DNA from: Candidatus Homeothermus arabinoxylanisolvens | GTDB taxonomy: Bacteria; Bacteroidota; Bacteroidia; Bacteroidales; Muribaculaceae | Direction: 5' to 3' | Assembly (NCBI GenBank): GCA_001689405.1 | Contig: LUJO01000013.1 | Location: 1-64,000 of the forward strand | Length of the DNA stretch: 64,000 nt | Part shown: positions 45,350 through 53,565 of the stretch, in pieces | Layout: each line of letters begins with the position of its first letter | How positions within the stretch are numbered: the first letter of the stretch is position 1 | The notes under the pieces: model-generated | Databases searched by the model: none | Told to the model about the DNA's origin: nothing | Seen by the model: only the letters and a program-made list of their open reading frames with translations | Made by a program: the position numbers and the translations under genes

Positions 45350-46003
45350 TTATCTAATACTGTTGTAATCTTTACCCACGGCAAGTAGAATTATGCATAT
45401 AAGAAATGGTGTAGCTAAAAAGCTTAGCAAAAGCCATATGGCAGGATTACGGTTCCTGCGTTGTGCCATTACAGCTACCAAAACATACATACCGATGTAA
45501 ATGCTTAATAATACTACGGTGATAATTATTACAAGAAGCGTTGCCTTGAATGTATCGTCCGAGTCGTGATCTTCCTGAGCTGTTCCTATACAGATTGGGC
45601 CTCTGACAGCTTCTTTATTATCGTTATAGCTTTTTAATTCATAATTTATTTTGAATGCGGGAAAACCTAAATCTTCTTTGTCCTTGTAATAACGATAATG
45701 CCTTTCTCCTTCATATGCCGGGACGTCTATCTTTTTTGTCATGCCCGGCGCTATGTCAATGTTTAATGAAAATGTTTCATAATCCATCGGATTTCCTTGC
45801 ATGTCGAGATACTCCAATATGAAGGTGACATTTCTGATATCTTCATCCGTATTATTTTTTAATGCAATTGTGCCGTTTGAGTCTAATGACCCCTGCACAT
45901 ATGATGCCATACTCACTGCTTCTGATTTGGCCTTTGTCGCGGCATAGCTATCCTGTCCGAAAAGCAGTACTGCCATAAAAATGGAAATTATGATATATCT
46001 CAT
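45350..46003 (-). CDS. envelope protein with two C-terminal membrane helices
   Basis: 217 residues, no family recognised with confidence. A signal sequence (MRYIIISIFMAVLLFGQDSYA) is followed by a ~120-residue extracytoplasmic beta domain resembling FxLYD-type Ig-like modules (NGTIALKNNTDEDIRNVTFILEYLDMQGNPM). Two membrane helices close the protein (TLLVIIITVVLLSIYIGMYVLV and WLLLSFLATPFLICIILLAVG). It is alone on the minus strand; short RNA paralogue 2 terminates about 260 bases upstream. Function unknown. Confidence 0.65.
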   Translation of the reverse strand: MRYIIISIFMAVLLFGQDSYAATKAKSEAVSMASYVQGSLDSNGTIALKNNTDEDIRNVTFILEYLDMQGNPMDYETFSLNIDIAPGMTKKIDVPAYEGERHYRYYKDKEDLGFPAFKINYELKSYNDNKEAVRGPICIGTAQEDHDSDDTFKATLLVIIITVVLLSIYIGMYVLVAVMAQRRNRNPAIWLLLSFLATPFLICIILLAVGKDYNSIR

Positions 46004-46142
46004 GCTGAATATTATTTTAATTACAAATATACTATTTTATGTCATAAGTAAACTGATAAAGGCCGAAATCTTGTTGCTTGCTATTTGAAATAGTTGTGGA
46101 CTCCGGTGATTAAAGAGGGCGATTTGCGGGTCAATTAAAACA

Positions 46143-46240
46143 CGGTTGTTAAACGACGATAATGTTGGTAAGGGCGCCAGTACCGATTTTTTGCATTTTA
46201 ACAGTTCAACCGGATTTTGCAGCTGACCCCGATTTGCACC
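46143..46240 (+). repeat. dispersed intergenic repeat, copy C
   Basis: Starts around GTTGTTAAACGA and contains TTTTAACAGTTCAACCG (46196-46212) and CAACCGGATTTTGCAGCTGA (from 46208). The same blocks in the same order occur at 55100-55250 (copy A) and, less completely, at 56790-56935 (copy B). All three are in gene-free DNA and in the same orientation. No coding capacity is evident. Confidence 0.6.
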
Positions 46241-46265
46241 GGTCATATTTTATTCAAGATAGTAC

Positions 46266-46338
46266 AAAAAAGAAGCGATGTCTCACGACATCGCTTCCCG
46301 TTTAAACCTTTATCTTAATCTAATACTATGAAAAACAC
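46266..46338 (-). ncRNA. candidate short RNA, paralogue 2
   Basis: Minus strand: after the promoter at 46344-46376 comes TTTTTCATAGTATTAGATTA, then GATAAAGG and an 11-bp hairpin (46272-46282 with 46287-46297, loop GTGA on the transcript) followed by U6. The predicted length is ~73 nt. The 5' segment is nearly identical to that of paralogue 1 (8799-8863), while the hairpin has changed sequence but kept its pairing and its GUCGUGA top. It is not clearly linked to a downstream gene, the next one on the strand beginning ~260 bases on, so a free-standing sRNA is favoured. Confidence 0.65.
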
Positions 46339-46343
46339 ACATA

Positions 46344-46376
46344 CAAATGTACTCATTTTTATTAATACAAACCAAA
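46344..46376 (-). promoter_or_regulatory. promoter of short RNA paralogue 2
   Basis: Minus strand TTTG (46373-46376), 21 bases, TACATTTG (46344-46351). Expected start about 46338, the first base of the segment shared with paralogue 1. Confidence 0.7.
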
Positions 46377-46495
46377 TGTTTGAAGCATGTTTTAACAAAA
46401 ATTTTGTAAACAATCGTGGCTGATTGCGACAAATCTGCCATAATTAACATTTAGTAAGGAATTATTGTCTTATATACAATAACTAAACCCCTCTC

Positions 46496-46528
46496 TTGCT
46501 GTTTTTCGCTCGTATTTGTTTATCTTTG
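46496..46528 (+). promoter_or_regulatory. promoter of the DEAD-box helicase gene
   Basis: TATCTTTG at 46521-46528 with TTG at 46496-46498 (22-base spacer, one longer than usual). Start expected near 46534, 23 bases before the ATG. Confidence 0.6.
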
Positions 46529-46556
46529 TAAGAATAAATTTTTAATCGGCAATTCA

Positions 46557-47876
46557 ATGAAGCAGTCAGTTATTATTGATAATATAAAATCGCGTCTCGG
46601 CATAGAGACACTTAATCCAATGCAGTGCGAGGTCATGAACTCCGGAGCACGTGACATGTTGTTGCTTTCTCCTACAGGCTCCGGCAAGACTGTCGCTTTT
46701 GCCATAGCAGTACTGCAAACACTTGCTAAACCATCGGCCGATGTCAAGGCTGTGATTATTGCGCCGTCGCGCGAGCTCGTCATGCAGATATATAATGTAG
46801 TGCGTGACATTGCTACCGGCTATAAGACTGTGGCTTTGTACGGTGGACATTCGATGACTGACGAGAAGAACTCACTGTCGCCGGCACCTGACATTATTGT
46901 GGCCACGCCGGGGCGACTGCTCGACCATATCAATAGGAAGCATGTGGCCCTTTATACGGCTCGGGTACTGGTGCTTGATGAATATGACAAGTCGCTTGAG
47001 CTCGGATTTCATGACGAAATGCGCCGTATAGTGCGCACGATGCCCAATCTTAGCCGCACTATATTGACTTCGGCCACCCGCCTTCAGGAAATGCCTGATT
47101 TCTTGAAATTACGCTCACCCGAGACGCTTGATTTCCTTTCATCGGCCGATAAACCGCGCCGCCGTATGGACATCGTTCATGTCGAGTCGCCGGCGCGTGA
47201 CAAGATTGACACACTGGTCGATCTGCTGCACTCGCTCGACAACGGTCGTGTCATTATATTTGTCAATCATCGTGAAAGCGCCGACCGTGTGTATCGTCAT
47301 CTCAAGGAGGCCGGACTGCCGGTAGGTATGTACCACGGTGCTCTTGACCAGCCCGACAGGGAAAAGGCCGTCGACCTGCTTAATAACGGCACGACTCCGA
47401 TACTTGTGTCTACCGACCTCGGTGCGCGCGGTCTTGACATTGACTCAGTACAGGCTATAATCCATTATCATATGCCGCTTACCAAGGAGACTTGGACACA
47501 CCGCAACGGGCGCACGGCGCGAGTCGATGCACGCGGCACCGTCTATGTTCTCACATCGGAGGCTGACAATATACCTGAATATGTGACTTTTGACCGTGCC
47601 TATGTACCTACGGGCCATTCCTCCGATCCTATAAAAGCATCGGCGGCCACTTTGTACCTCAATGCCGGGAAAAAAGAGAAGATATCACGAGGCGACATCG
47701 CCGGCTTCCTTATCAAGCAAGGTGGCCTTGCGTCCGAAGAGGTAGGGCGCATAATAGTGAAAGACCACTCCGCTATTGCCGCCGTGCCCGTCGACAAAGC
47801 CGCCGCTCTGCTCCGCACAGTCGCCTCCGAGCGCCTCAAAGGCAAGCGCGTCCGCATCTCCCTCCTGCACCCCTGA
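46557..47876 (+). CDS. DbpA-like DEAD-box RNA helicase with DEYD motif
   Basis: 439 residues, an ATP-dependent RNA helicase. Motifs in order: LNPMQCEVM (Q motif), SPTGSGKT (I), PSRELVMQI (Ia), TPGRLLDH (Ib), VLDEYDKSLELGF (II; DEYD replaces DEAD), LTSAT (III), IIFVNHRESAD (IV), STDLGARGLDI (V) and HRNGRTAR (VI, normally HRxGRTGR). Residues ~365-438 form a DbpA-type RNA-binding domain (LYLNAGKKEKISRGDIAGFL, KDHSAIAAVPVDKA, LKGKRVRISLL), which in DbpA binds hairpin 92 of 23S rRNA. A role in 50S assembly is therefore likely. It has its own promoter and no close partner genes. Confidence 0.88.
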   Translation: MKQSVIIDNIKSRLGIETLNPMQCEVMNSGARDMLLLSPTGSGKTVAFAIAVLQTLAKPSADVKAVIIAPSRELVMQIYNVVRDIATGYKTVALYGGHSMTDEKNSLSPAPDIIVATPGRLLDHINRKHVALYTARVLVLDEYDKSLELGFHDEMRRIVRTMPNLSRTILTSATRLQEMPDFLKLRSPETLDFLSSADKPRRRMDIVHVESPARDKIDTLVDLLHSLDNGRVIIFVNHRESADRVYRHLKEAGLPVGMYHGALDQPDREKAVDLLNNGTTPILVSTDLGARGLDIDSVQAIIHYHMPLTKETWTHRNGRTARVDARGTVYVLTSEADNIPEYVTFDRAYVPTGHSSDPIKASAATLYLNAGKKEKISRGDIAGFLIKQGGLASEEVGRIIVKDHSAIAAVPVDKAAALLRTVASERLKGKRVRISLLHP

Positions 47877-48100
47877 CATAGAATCCTCACTATAAACTCC
47901 TGTTATGCACAAGCTTGCCCGCAATAGTCGCGTTGTAGATTATAGATATTCCATCGGGAATGTGTGCGAAACAGCTGGGTACATTTAAATATGAATCCAA
48001 AAACGGTATGTTGCGGACAGTGCCCATTGTCGGTATACGTAATCTTTAGAGATGATGCGGTATTGTTGGCTTATACTGTATTATTAATTGGAATGGGTAA

Positions 48101-48135
48101 TTTGCGTGGTGTTATGATGAAATTTTGTAAATTTG
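48101..48135 (+). promoter_or_regulatory. promoter of rnpB
   Basis: TAAATTTG at 48128-48135 with TTTG at 48101-48104 (23-base spacer, long). Start near 48142 coincides with the 5' end deduced from helix P1. The 220 bases before it are gene-free. Confidence 0.55.
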
Positions 48136-48141
48136 CGCTAC

Positions 48142-48527
48142 GTTTCGAGCGGGACGGTCGGTCGCTTGTCGACTTCGCGTGCGGCAAGAGGAAAGTCCGG
48201 GCAACGCAGAGCACCATGGTCCCTAACGGAGACCTGTCAGCGATGGCAGAGTAATGTGACAGAAAATAACCGCCGCCTTTGTGGCGGTAAGGGTGAAAAG
48301 GCGAGGTAAGAGCTCACCGGGGTCCACAGCGATATGGGCTGCCGCACATCTGATGGGTTGCAAGGTCAAGTATACCGGCATTCAAGGGCTGCTCGTCCAT
48401 TGCCGGGGGGTAGACTGCTGACTGCGGCAAAGCCGCGACCCAGCCCGGTGGCAACACCGGGCGTAGATAAATGACCGACGGCGGAGTATCTCCGTTACAT
48501 AACCCGGCTTACAGGCCCGCTCGATTT
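48142..48527 (+). ncRNA. rnpB: RNase P RNA (class A)
   Basis: About 386 nt. The universally conserved 5' core GAGGAAAGTCCGGGC (from 48189) and the 3' core AGATAAATGACCG (from 48465) with AACCCGGCTTACAG near the end are present. The outer helix P1 is visible as CGAGCGGG (48146-48153) with CCCGCTCG (48516-48523), and internal P-helices are plain (e.g. CCGCCTTTGTGGCGG, GCCCGGTGGCAACACCGGGC). It is the catalytic RNA for tRNA 5' maturation. A perfect palindromic terminator follows. Ends are accurate to a few bases. Confidence 0.95.
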
Positions 48528-48531
48528 TATA

Positions 48532-48570
48532 AATAACAAAGGCTCCCACGTGGGAGCCTTTGTTATTTAT
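48532..48570. terminator. bidirectional terminator between rnpB and ferredoxin
   Basis: Perfect inverted repeat with arms AAATAACAAAGGCTCCCAC and GTGGGAGCCTTTGTTATTT; A/T flanks on both sides let it end rnpB (+) and the ferredoxin gene (-). Confidence 0.9.
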
Positions 48571-48586
48571 AAATGCCGGTTGTTGA

Positions 48587-48757
48587 TTATTCGCCGGGGA
48601 TAATTGCTTCGCTGGGGCAAACTTCAGCGCAGCTACCGCACTCGATGCAAGTATCGGGATCGATGTGGTAGATGTCACCTTCGGAGATTGCTTCTACGGG
48701 GCACACCGGAAGGCAAGTGCCGCAAGCTACACACTTATCTGTAATTACGTAAGCCAT
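48587..48757 (-). CDS. 2[4Fe-4S] ferredoxin
   Basis: 56 residues starting MAYVITDKCVACGTC. Two full CxxCxxCxxxCP clusters: CVACGTCLPVCP and CIECGSCAEVCP, symmetrical and of clostridial type. It is a small cytoplasmic low-potential electron carrier for pyruvate:ferredoxin oxidoreductase, RNF and possibly the NuoEFG-less complex I encoded upstream. Monocistronic: a promoter lies at 48807-48837 and a terminator directly behind. The start is fixed by the promoter and by the family length. Confidence 0.95.
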   Translation of the reverse strand: MAYVITDKCVACGTCLPVCPVEAISEGDIYHIDPDTCIECGSCAEVCPSEAIIPGE

Positions 48758-48806
48758 GATAGTTTAATTTAGATATTATACGAATATTTGTTATTGCTTT
48801 ACCCTG

Positions 48807-48837
48807 CAAAGTTATATTTTTATTTTAAATCCGTCAA
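48807..48837 (-). promoter_or_regulatory. promoter of the ferredoxin gene
   Basis: Minus strand TTG (48835-48837), 20 bases, TAACTTTG (48807-48814): full consensus. Start about 48800, a 43-base leader. Confidence 0.75.
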
Positions 48838-48929
48838 CATTTGCCCGAAAAATATTCGCAAAGATTCTTAGAGCCTTATGCCGCAGGGCATTATTGCAAT
48901 ACGACGCTAAACAAGGTTTGGTTTCAGAG

Positions 48930-49352
48930 TCATTTTATTTCGATATCCGGATTTATTCCAAGTAGTTGACCTATGAATCTACCCTTGTCCTTTGGTGATA
49001 TGTACAGAGGCCCGTAATTTTTCAACACTGAACGGTCGGTAAATGCTATGGCCAGTTTATCATAGGATAGGGCAGGCCCCCAAAGGACGCTTTTACATGA
49101 TTTTATAGCTTTGATTTTATTAATGGGGTAACGGCGCGGACGGCAATACTGATATACTAAGAGTTCATCGCCATCAACGGCATACCAGACTCCGAAAAAA
49201 GTTATGGCAAATATGCTTCCGAAACCTATCAGAAAGATTAAAAAAGATATCCATCCTATGCCACCTATGGCTGCGGCTATAAGCACGGCGAAAAAGAAGC
49301 ATGCGGTAGCCCATATCCACCAGTCAATCCTTGAACGGTATACAGTTTTCAT
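48930..49352 (-). CDS. membrane protein with PH-like domain
   Basis: 140 residues. Two membrane helices near the N-terminus (WWIWATACFFFAVLIAAAIGG, WISFLIFLIGFGSIFAITFF) are followed by a ~75-residue bacterial PH-like domain of the DUF1200 type (WYAVDGDELLVYQY, PINKIKAIKSCKSVLWGPALSYDKLAIAF). It ends near 48930, ~170 bases from the ferredoxin promoter. It follows the predicted metallopeptidase gene by 32 bases on the same strand, probably as one operon. Function unknown. Confidence 0.7.
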   Translation of the reverse strand: MKTVYRSRIDWWIWATACFFFAVLIAAAIGGIGWISFLIFLIGFGSIFAITFFGVWYAVDGDELLVYQYCRPRRYPINKIKAIKSCKSVLWGPALSYDKLAIAFTDRSVLKNYGPLYISPKDKGRFIGQLLGINPDIEIK

Positions 49353-49384
49353 AAGTTATAAATATTGAAGTTTATACGTGGTTA

Positions 49385-50524
49385 TTATATTTCGGTTTGT
49401 AACATTGACGTCTCAACCTTCATCATGGCCTTGCGGTATTCAGCTTTGACATTACCGGCTTTTATTGTTCCATTGTCAAATAGGCGGAGAATGAAGTCAT
49501 TGAGTGATTCTGCTTTCTGCTTTTCAGGAAGGTGTATGTAGATTATAGGTGCAAGTACAAGACTGCCATCGACATATTCCTTAAATTCATTATATACGCT
49601 ACAGTTGTCCCTGCGACCGATTTTATGTGATATAAAGACTTCGGCTGCGACAACAAAAGCCTCATTACGGCCTTCGTTATGACCTCTGGCCACATTTTCA
49701 TTATCACGGTAAAAATCGTCGGTCATGAGTTCATCAAGTTTTTGCATAAGCTGCTCGGAAATCGACAGACGATGAAGATTCTCGTGGATATAAACTTTTA
49801 AAAAGTCGAGCCTGAATTTCTTTTCAAGTTCTACGTCGAGGAGAAGTGGCGTGCAACAGAATGATTCGTCTGACAGATTAAAGGCATTGTCGATGTTAAG
49901 AATATAAATATTGGAGCGCGTCGGCGGCAGTATCTCCGGTCCGGAGAACTCTGTCATGGCATCATGTATGGCGTTTATCGCTTTTTCCGAAACCGGATAG
50001 GAATTTATGTACCCGTCAAGAACAGGTTTGATCTCTGAGGACCAATACTCCGAATATCCCGACGCGTTTATAGCTGACAGACATCTGCTTATCTGTGGGC
50101 TCAGATCTACAATGTTATTCACCCAGTCTTCATCATACTTGATGACATCATTATTTCCCGGCAACAAAGTGAAGAAAACCACGCATGAGTCGGTATCATG
50201 TCTGTTTCCTCCGAAAGAGGCATAGAGATTGCACAGTTTAGATGCTGAAACATTATCATTTACGGTGTTAAGTTCACGCATGAAAGCGGAGTCGGCGGCG
50301 AGATGGCTGAACTGCGGTATTTCCTTTATTTTGTCAAAATATTGCAGTGACGCAATCATATCGAAGCTTTTAGAAGTTGTAAAAAGCCTTTGGGCGCAAT
50401 GTATTGCGGTTACATCCTGTTTATTAAGTTCGGGCGTTTTTAAAGAGTCGGTAAGCTCGGTATTTGCTGTTGCCGTTGTCGCGACGATGGCACAGAATAT
50501 TGATGTGATGATGCGGTTTAGCAT
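49385..50524 (-). CDS. predicted secreted HExxH metallopeptidase
   Basis: 379 residues, no named family recognised. A signal peptide (MLNRIITSIFCAIVATTATA) precedes an alpha-helical N-terminal half. A zinc motif VYIHENLHRL (HExxH, about residue 247) is followed ~40 residues on by GRNEAFVVAAEVFI, whose glutamates could supply the third ligand as in gluzincins. The Cys pair SFCCTPLL lies upstream. The architecture suggests an active periplasmic zinc peptidase, possibly of a Bacteroidales-restricted family. It is in an operon with the PH-like membrane protein. Confidence 0.6.
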   Translation of the reverse strand: MLNRIITSIFCAIVATTATANTELTDSLKTPELNKQDVTAIHCAQRLFTTSKSFDMIASLQYFDKIKEIPQFSHLAADSAFMRELNTVNDNVSASKLCNLYASFGGNRHDTDSCVVFFTLLPGNNDVIKYDEDWVNNIVDLSPQISRCLSAINASGYSEYWSSEIKPVLDGYINSYPVSEKAINAIHDAMTEFSGPEILPPTRSNIYILNIDNAFNLSDESFCCTPLLLDVELEKKFRLDFLKVYIHENLHRLSISEQLMQKLDELMTDDFYRDNENVARGHNEGRNEAFVVAAEVFISHKIGRRDNCSVYNEFKEYVDGSLVLAPIIYIHLPEKQKAESLNDFILRLFDNGTIKAGNVKAEYRKAMMKVETSMLQTEI

Positions 50525-50763
50525 AAACGTTTCAGTTGTCCTGACAGCAAAGTTACGACATAAAAAAGGAATAACTATAAAACAAAGCTAATTGCCCGAT
50601 AAATTTTTGGCGTATCAATATTGCATGTCAATGAAAAATGTACGTCATAATCAGGCTGGCGGATTGGACGAATCCGTAAGTAGTTTCACATGCTGTGTCG
50701 GCCATGTAAATGGGTGGTTGTGAAAAATACTGAAATATAGCGGGTATTTATGGTAAAAGCCCT

Positions 50764-50771
50764 AACTTTGT
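50764..50771 (+). promoter_or_regulatory. -7 element upstream of dsbD
   Basis: TAACTTTG fits TAnnTTTG; start expected near 50778, 25 bases before the ATG. No convincing TTG at the -33 distance. Confidence 0.45.
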
Positions 50772-50802
50772 ATATTAAATTAATGATTATAGTATTTTAA
50801 GG

Positions 50803-52794
50803 ATGGGAAAACGCATTTTTAATATTTTGATTATAATGCTGGTGGCCTCGGTCTCCGGGCTTAACGCACAGTTTGTGAACCCCGTTAAGTGGACCGTAGC
50901 GCTTGACATGATTGATGGAAACAAGGGTGAAATCGTCATGACTGCCGACATTGCGGCCGGGTGGCACATGTACAGCCATGAAGTGGATCCGGACATAGGT
51001 CCTACGCCGTTGTCGGTGGACTGGAGCAAGCTGGAAGGCGTTACGCTTGAAGGAAAGCTGACGGCCGACAAAGCGTCGCACAAGGAGTTTGACGAGATGT
51101 TCGGTGCCAACCTAAGCTGGTGGACCGAGCGTGTTGTCATAAAGCAGGCGTTCGTAGCCGGTTCGGGCAACTATGCCGTGGCAGGTACCATACGGTTTTC
51201 AGCATGCAATGACCAGAATTGTATCCCTCCACAGAAAGAGACCTTTGAATTTACCGGATCGGCAAAGGGTGTGTCGGCCGATGTTACCGAGACAACAGCT
51301 GATACCGTGGCCGCCGCACTTGTCGAAATCCCGTTTGCCAACGTAGCTGACGAAAAGTCAGATACTGATGCCGGCATATGGGATCCGGTGGATTTTTCCG
51401 GTACTGAAAAGGCTGAAAATACTGATACCGCTTCGTTGTGGTATATATTCATAACATGTTTTATCGGCGGTTTTGTGGCATTGCTCACTCCCTGTGTGTG
51501 GCCTATGATACCGCTTACAGTGAGCTTTTTCCTTAAGAAGGGCAAGTCAAGGGCACGGTCGGTGGCCGACGCCTTTATATATGGTATATCGATCATAGCC
51601 ATATATCTGCTGTTAGGTCTGCTTATCACGGCACTGTTCGGCGCAAGCTCGCTTAACGCATTGTCAACCAGTGCGGTCTGCAATATCATCTTCTTCCTGC
51701 TGCTTGTGGTGTTTGCCATATCGTTCTTCGGCGCGTTTGACATCAAGCTGCCCTCATCGTGGGCCAACAAGATGGATAGTACCGCCGAGCGTACAACCGG
51801 CCTCCTGAGCATATTCTTTATGGCTTTTACTCTTACGCTTGTATCGTTTTCCTGCACAGGCCCTATCATAGGCACACTGCTTGTTGAGGCGGCAAGTACC
51901 GGCGATAAGTTCGGTCCGGCAGTGGGTATGTTCGGCTTCTCGTTTGCCCTTGCCATACCGTTCTGTCTGTTTGCCATGTTCCCGTCATGGCTGCAGAGCG
52001 CTCCCAAGTCAGGCGGATGGATGAATACCGTCAAGGTCGTGCTCGGCTTCATCGAGCTTGCTCTGTCATTGAAGTTCCTTTCGGTGGCCGATCTTGCTTA
52101 CGGATGGCATATACTTGACCGCGAGGTGTTCCTTGCTCTCTGGATTGTGATTTTCACTCTTCTCGGACTTTATCTTTTGGGCAAGTTTAATTTCTCTCAT
52201 TACGGCCCGGCCAACGGAAGCATAGGCACTTTCCGTTTCTTCCTGTCGATGATTTCATTGTCGTTTGCCGTGTATCTCGTACCCGGTCTGTGGGGCGCTC
52301 CCCTCAAGGGCGTGAGTGCGTTTGTGCCTCCGCTTTATACTCAGGATTTCAATCTTTACGGAGGAGTGTTCAAGGAGTATGATGACTATGAAGAGGGCAT
52401 GAAGGCTGCCGCCGAAGAAGGCAAGCCTGTGTTCATTGACTTCTCTGGTTATGGATGTGTCAACTGCCGCAAGATGGAGGGCGCCGTTCTTGACAATCCT
52501 GATGTCAGGACTATGATTGAAGACAATTTTGTCGTTATAAAACTGATGGTCGACGAGAAGAAAAAACTTCCCGTGCCCGAGACCGTCACTGAAAATGGCA
52601 AGAAAGTGGTGCTGGAGACCTACGGCGACCGTTGGAGCTATCTGCAGCGCTATAAATTCCAAGCCAATGCGCAGCCCTATTATGTCGTGCTTGATCCGTC
52701 GGGCAGGCTTCTGTCAGGGCCATTCTCATATGACGAAAATATTCCGCGTTTCACAGAGTTTCTTGAAGCGGGAATGAAGAATTTTGCTAAATAG
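50803..52794 (+). CDS. dsbD: DsbD-type thiol:disulfide transporter
   Basis: 663 residues. Signal peptide, then a periplasmic alpha domain (residues ~25-160) with cysteines in FSACNDQNCIPPQ. Eight membrane helices follow, with the redox cysteines in LLTPCVWPMIPLTVSFFL and SFSCTGPIIGTLL. The C-terminal thioredoxin-like gamma domain carries GYGCVNCRKME (CxxC). All three redox centres are present, so electrons can pass from cytoplasmic thioredoxin to periplasmic substrates, for example cytochrome maturation or disulfide isomerisation. It is first in a run with the TrmH-type gene, which starts on the base after its stop. Confidence 0.93.
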   Translation: MGKRIFNILIIMLVASVSGLNAQFVNPVKWTVALDMIDGNKGEIVMTADIAAGWHMYSHEVDPDIGPTPLSVDWSKLEGVTLEGKLTADKASHKEFDEMFGANLSWWTERVVIKQAFVAGSGNYAVAGTIRFSACNDQNCIPPQKETFEFTGSAKGVSADVTETTADTVAAALVEIPFANVADEKSDTDAGIWDPVDFSGTEKAENTDTASLWYIFITCFIGGFVALLTPCVWPMIPLTVSFFLKKGKSRARSVADAFIYGISIIAIYLLLGLLITALFGASSLNALSTSAVCNIIFFLLLVVFAISFFGAFDIKLPSSWANKMDSTAERTTGLLSIFFMAFTLTLVSFSCTGPIIGTLLVEAASTGDKFGPAVGMFGFSFALAIPFCLFAMFPSWLQSAPKSGGWMNTVKVVLGFIELALSLKFLSVADLAYGWHILDREVFLALWIVIFTLLGLYLLGKFNFSHYGPANGSIGTFRFFLSMISLSFAVYLVPGLWGAPLKGVSAFVPPLYTQDFNLYGGVFKEYDDYEEGMKAAAEEGKPVFIDFSGYGCVNCRKMEGAVLDNPDVRTMIEDNFVVIKLMVDEKKKLPVPETVTENGKKVVLETYGDRWSYLQRYKFQANAQPYYVVLDPSGRLLSGPFSYDENIPRFTEFLEAGMKNFAK

Positions 52795-53559
52795 ATGGAG
52801 GAGCTCACCAACCGGGTACGCAAACTTGTGGCGTCGCTTGATGACCCGAAAGTAAGAGATGCCGAGGGACTGTTTGTAGCCGAAGGCACCAAATGTGTGC
52901 TTGACACAGCCGGAGCGTTTGCCCCCCGGTGGATATTTGCGACTGCCGCTTGGACGGAGGCGCATGGGCATGACCTCCGTGGCTCGGCCTCCATAACGGT
53001 AGTGAAACGTGCCGACTTGGAGCGCATGAGCCATCTGTCGACCCCTCCGCAGGTCATGGCGGTGTACGAGCGACCTGTATACGAGATAACTCCGGCTGAC
53101 ATTGCCGGACGCCTTGTCATAGCTCTTGACCGGCTTCAGGATCCCGGTAATCTCGGTACGGTGATGCGTGTCGCCGACTGGTTCGGCATTGACACCCTAG
53201 TGTGCTCGCACGATACTGTCGACTGCTTCAATCCTAAAGTGGTACAAGCCACAATGGGTGCCATATCGCGGGTAAAGGTGGTCTATACTGACCTTCCGGA
53301 ATTTTTGGCACAATGCGGGCAGACGGTTTACGGCACGTTTCTTGACGGTGACATCATATACAATTCTTCGCTCGGCGACTCCGGCGTCATAGTCATGGGT
53401 AACGAGGGCCGCGGCATATCGGATGACGTAGCCCGGCATGTTGACCGACGGCTGTATATACCGTCGTTTCCTGCGTTGCGTCCTACGAGCGAGTCGCTTA
53501 ACGTAGGCACTGCCACGGCTATAACCGTAGCGGAGTTTCGTCGTCGTCAATTATCTTGA
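52795..53559 (+). CDS. TrmH/SpoU-family RNA 2'-O-methyltransferase
   Basis: 254 residues. The N-terminal ~90 residues are an L7Ae-like substrate-binding domain (LFVAEGTKCVLDTAG). The SPOUT catalytic domain shows the three motifs: ALDRLQDPGNLGTVMRVADWFG (1), VIVMGNEGRGIS (2) and LYIPSFPALRPTSESLNVGTATAIT (3), together making the SAM-binding trefoil knot. It should methylate rRNA or tRNA; the target cannot be told. The ATG begins directly after the dsbD stop, so translation is coupled. Confidence 0.93.
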   Translation: MEELTNRVRKLVASLDDPKVRDAEGLFVAEGTKCVLDTAGAFAPRWIFATAAWTEAHGHDLRGSASITVVKRADLERMSHLSTPPQVMAVYERPVYEITPADIAGRLVIALDRLQDPGNLGTVMRVADWFGIDTLVCSHDTVDCFNPKVVQATMGAISRVKVVYTDLPEFLAQCGQTVYGTFLDGDIIYNSSLGDSGVIVMGNEGRGISDDVARHVDRRLYIPSFPALRPTSESLNVGTATAITVAEFRRRQLS

Positions 53560-53565
53560 AAAATT

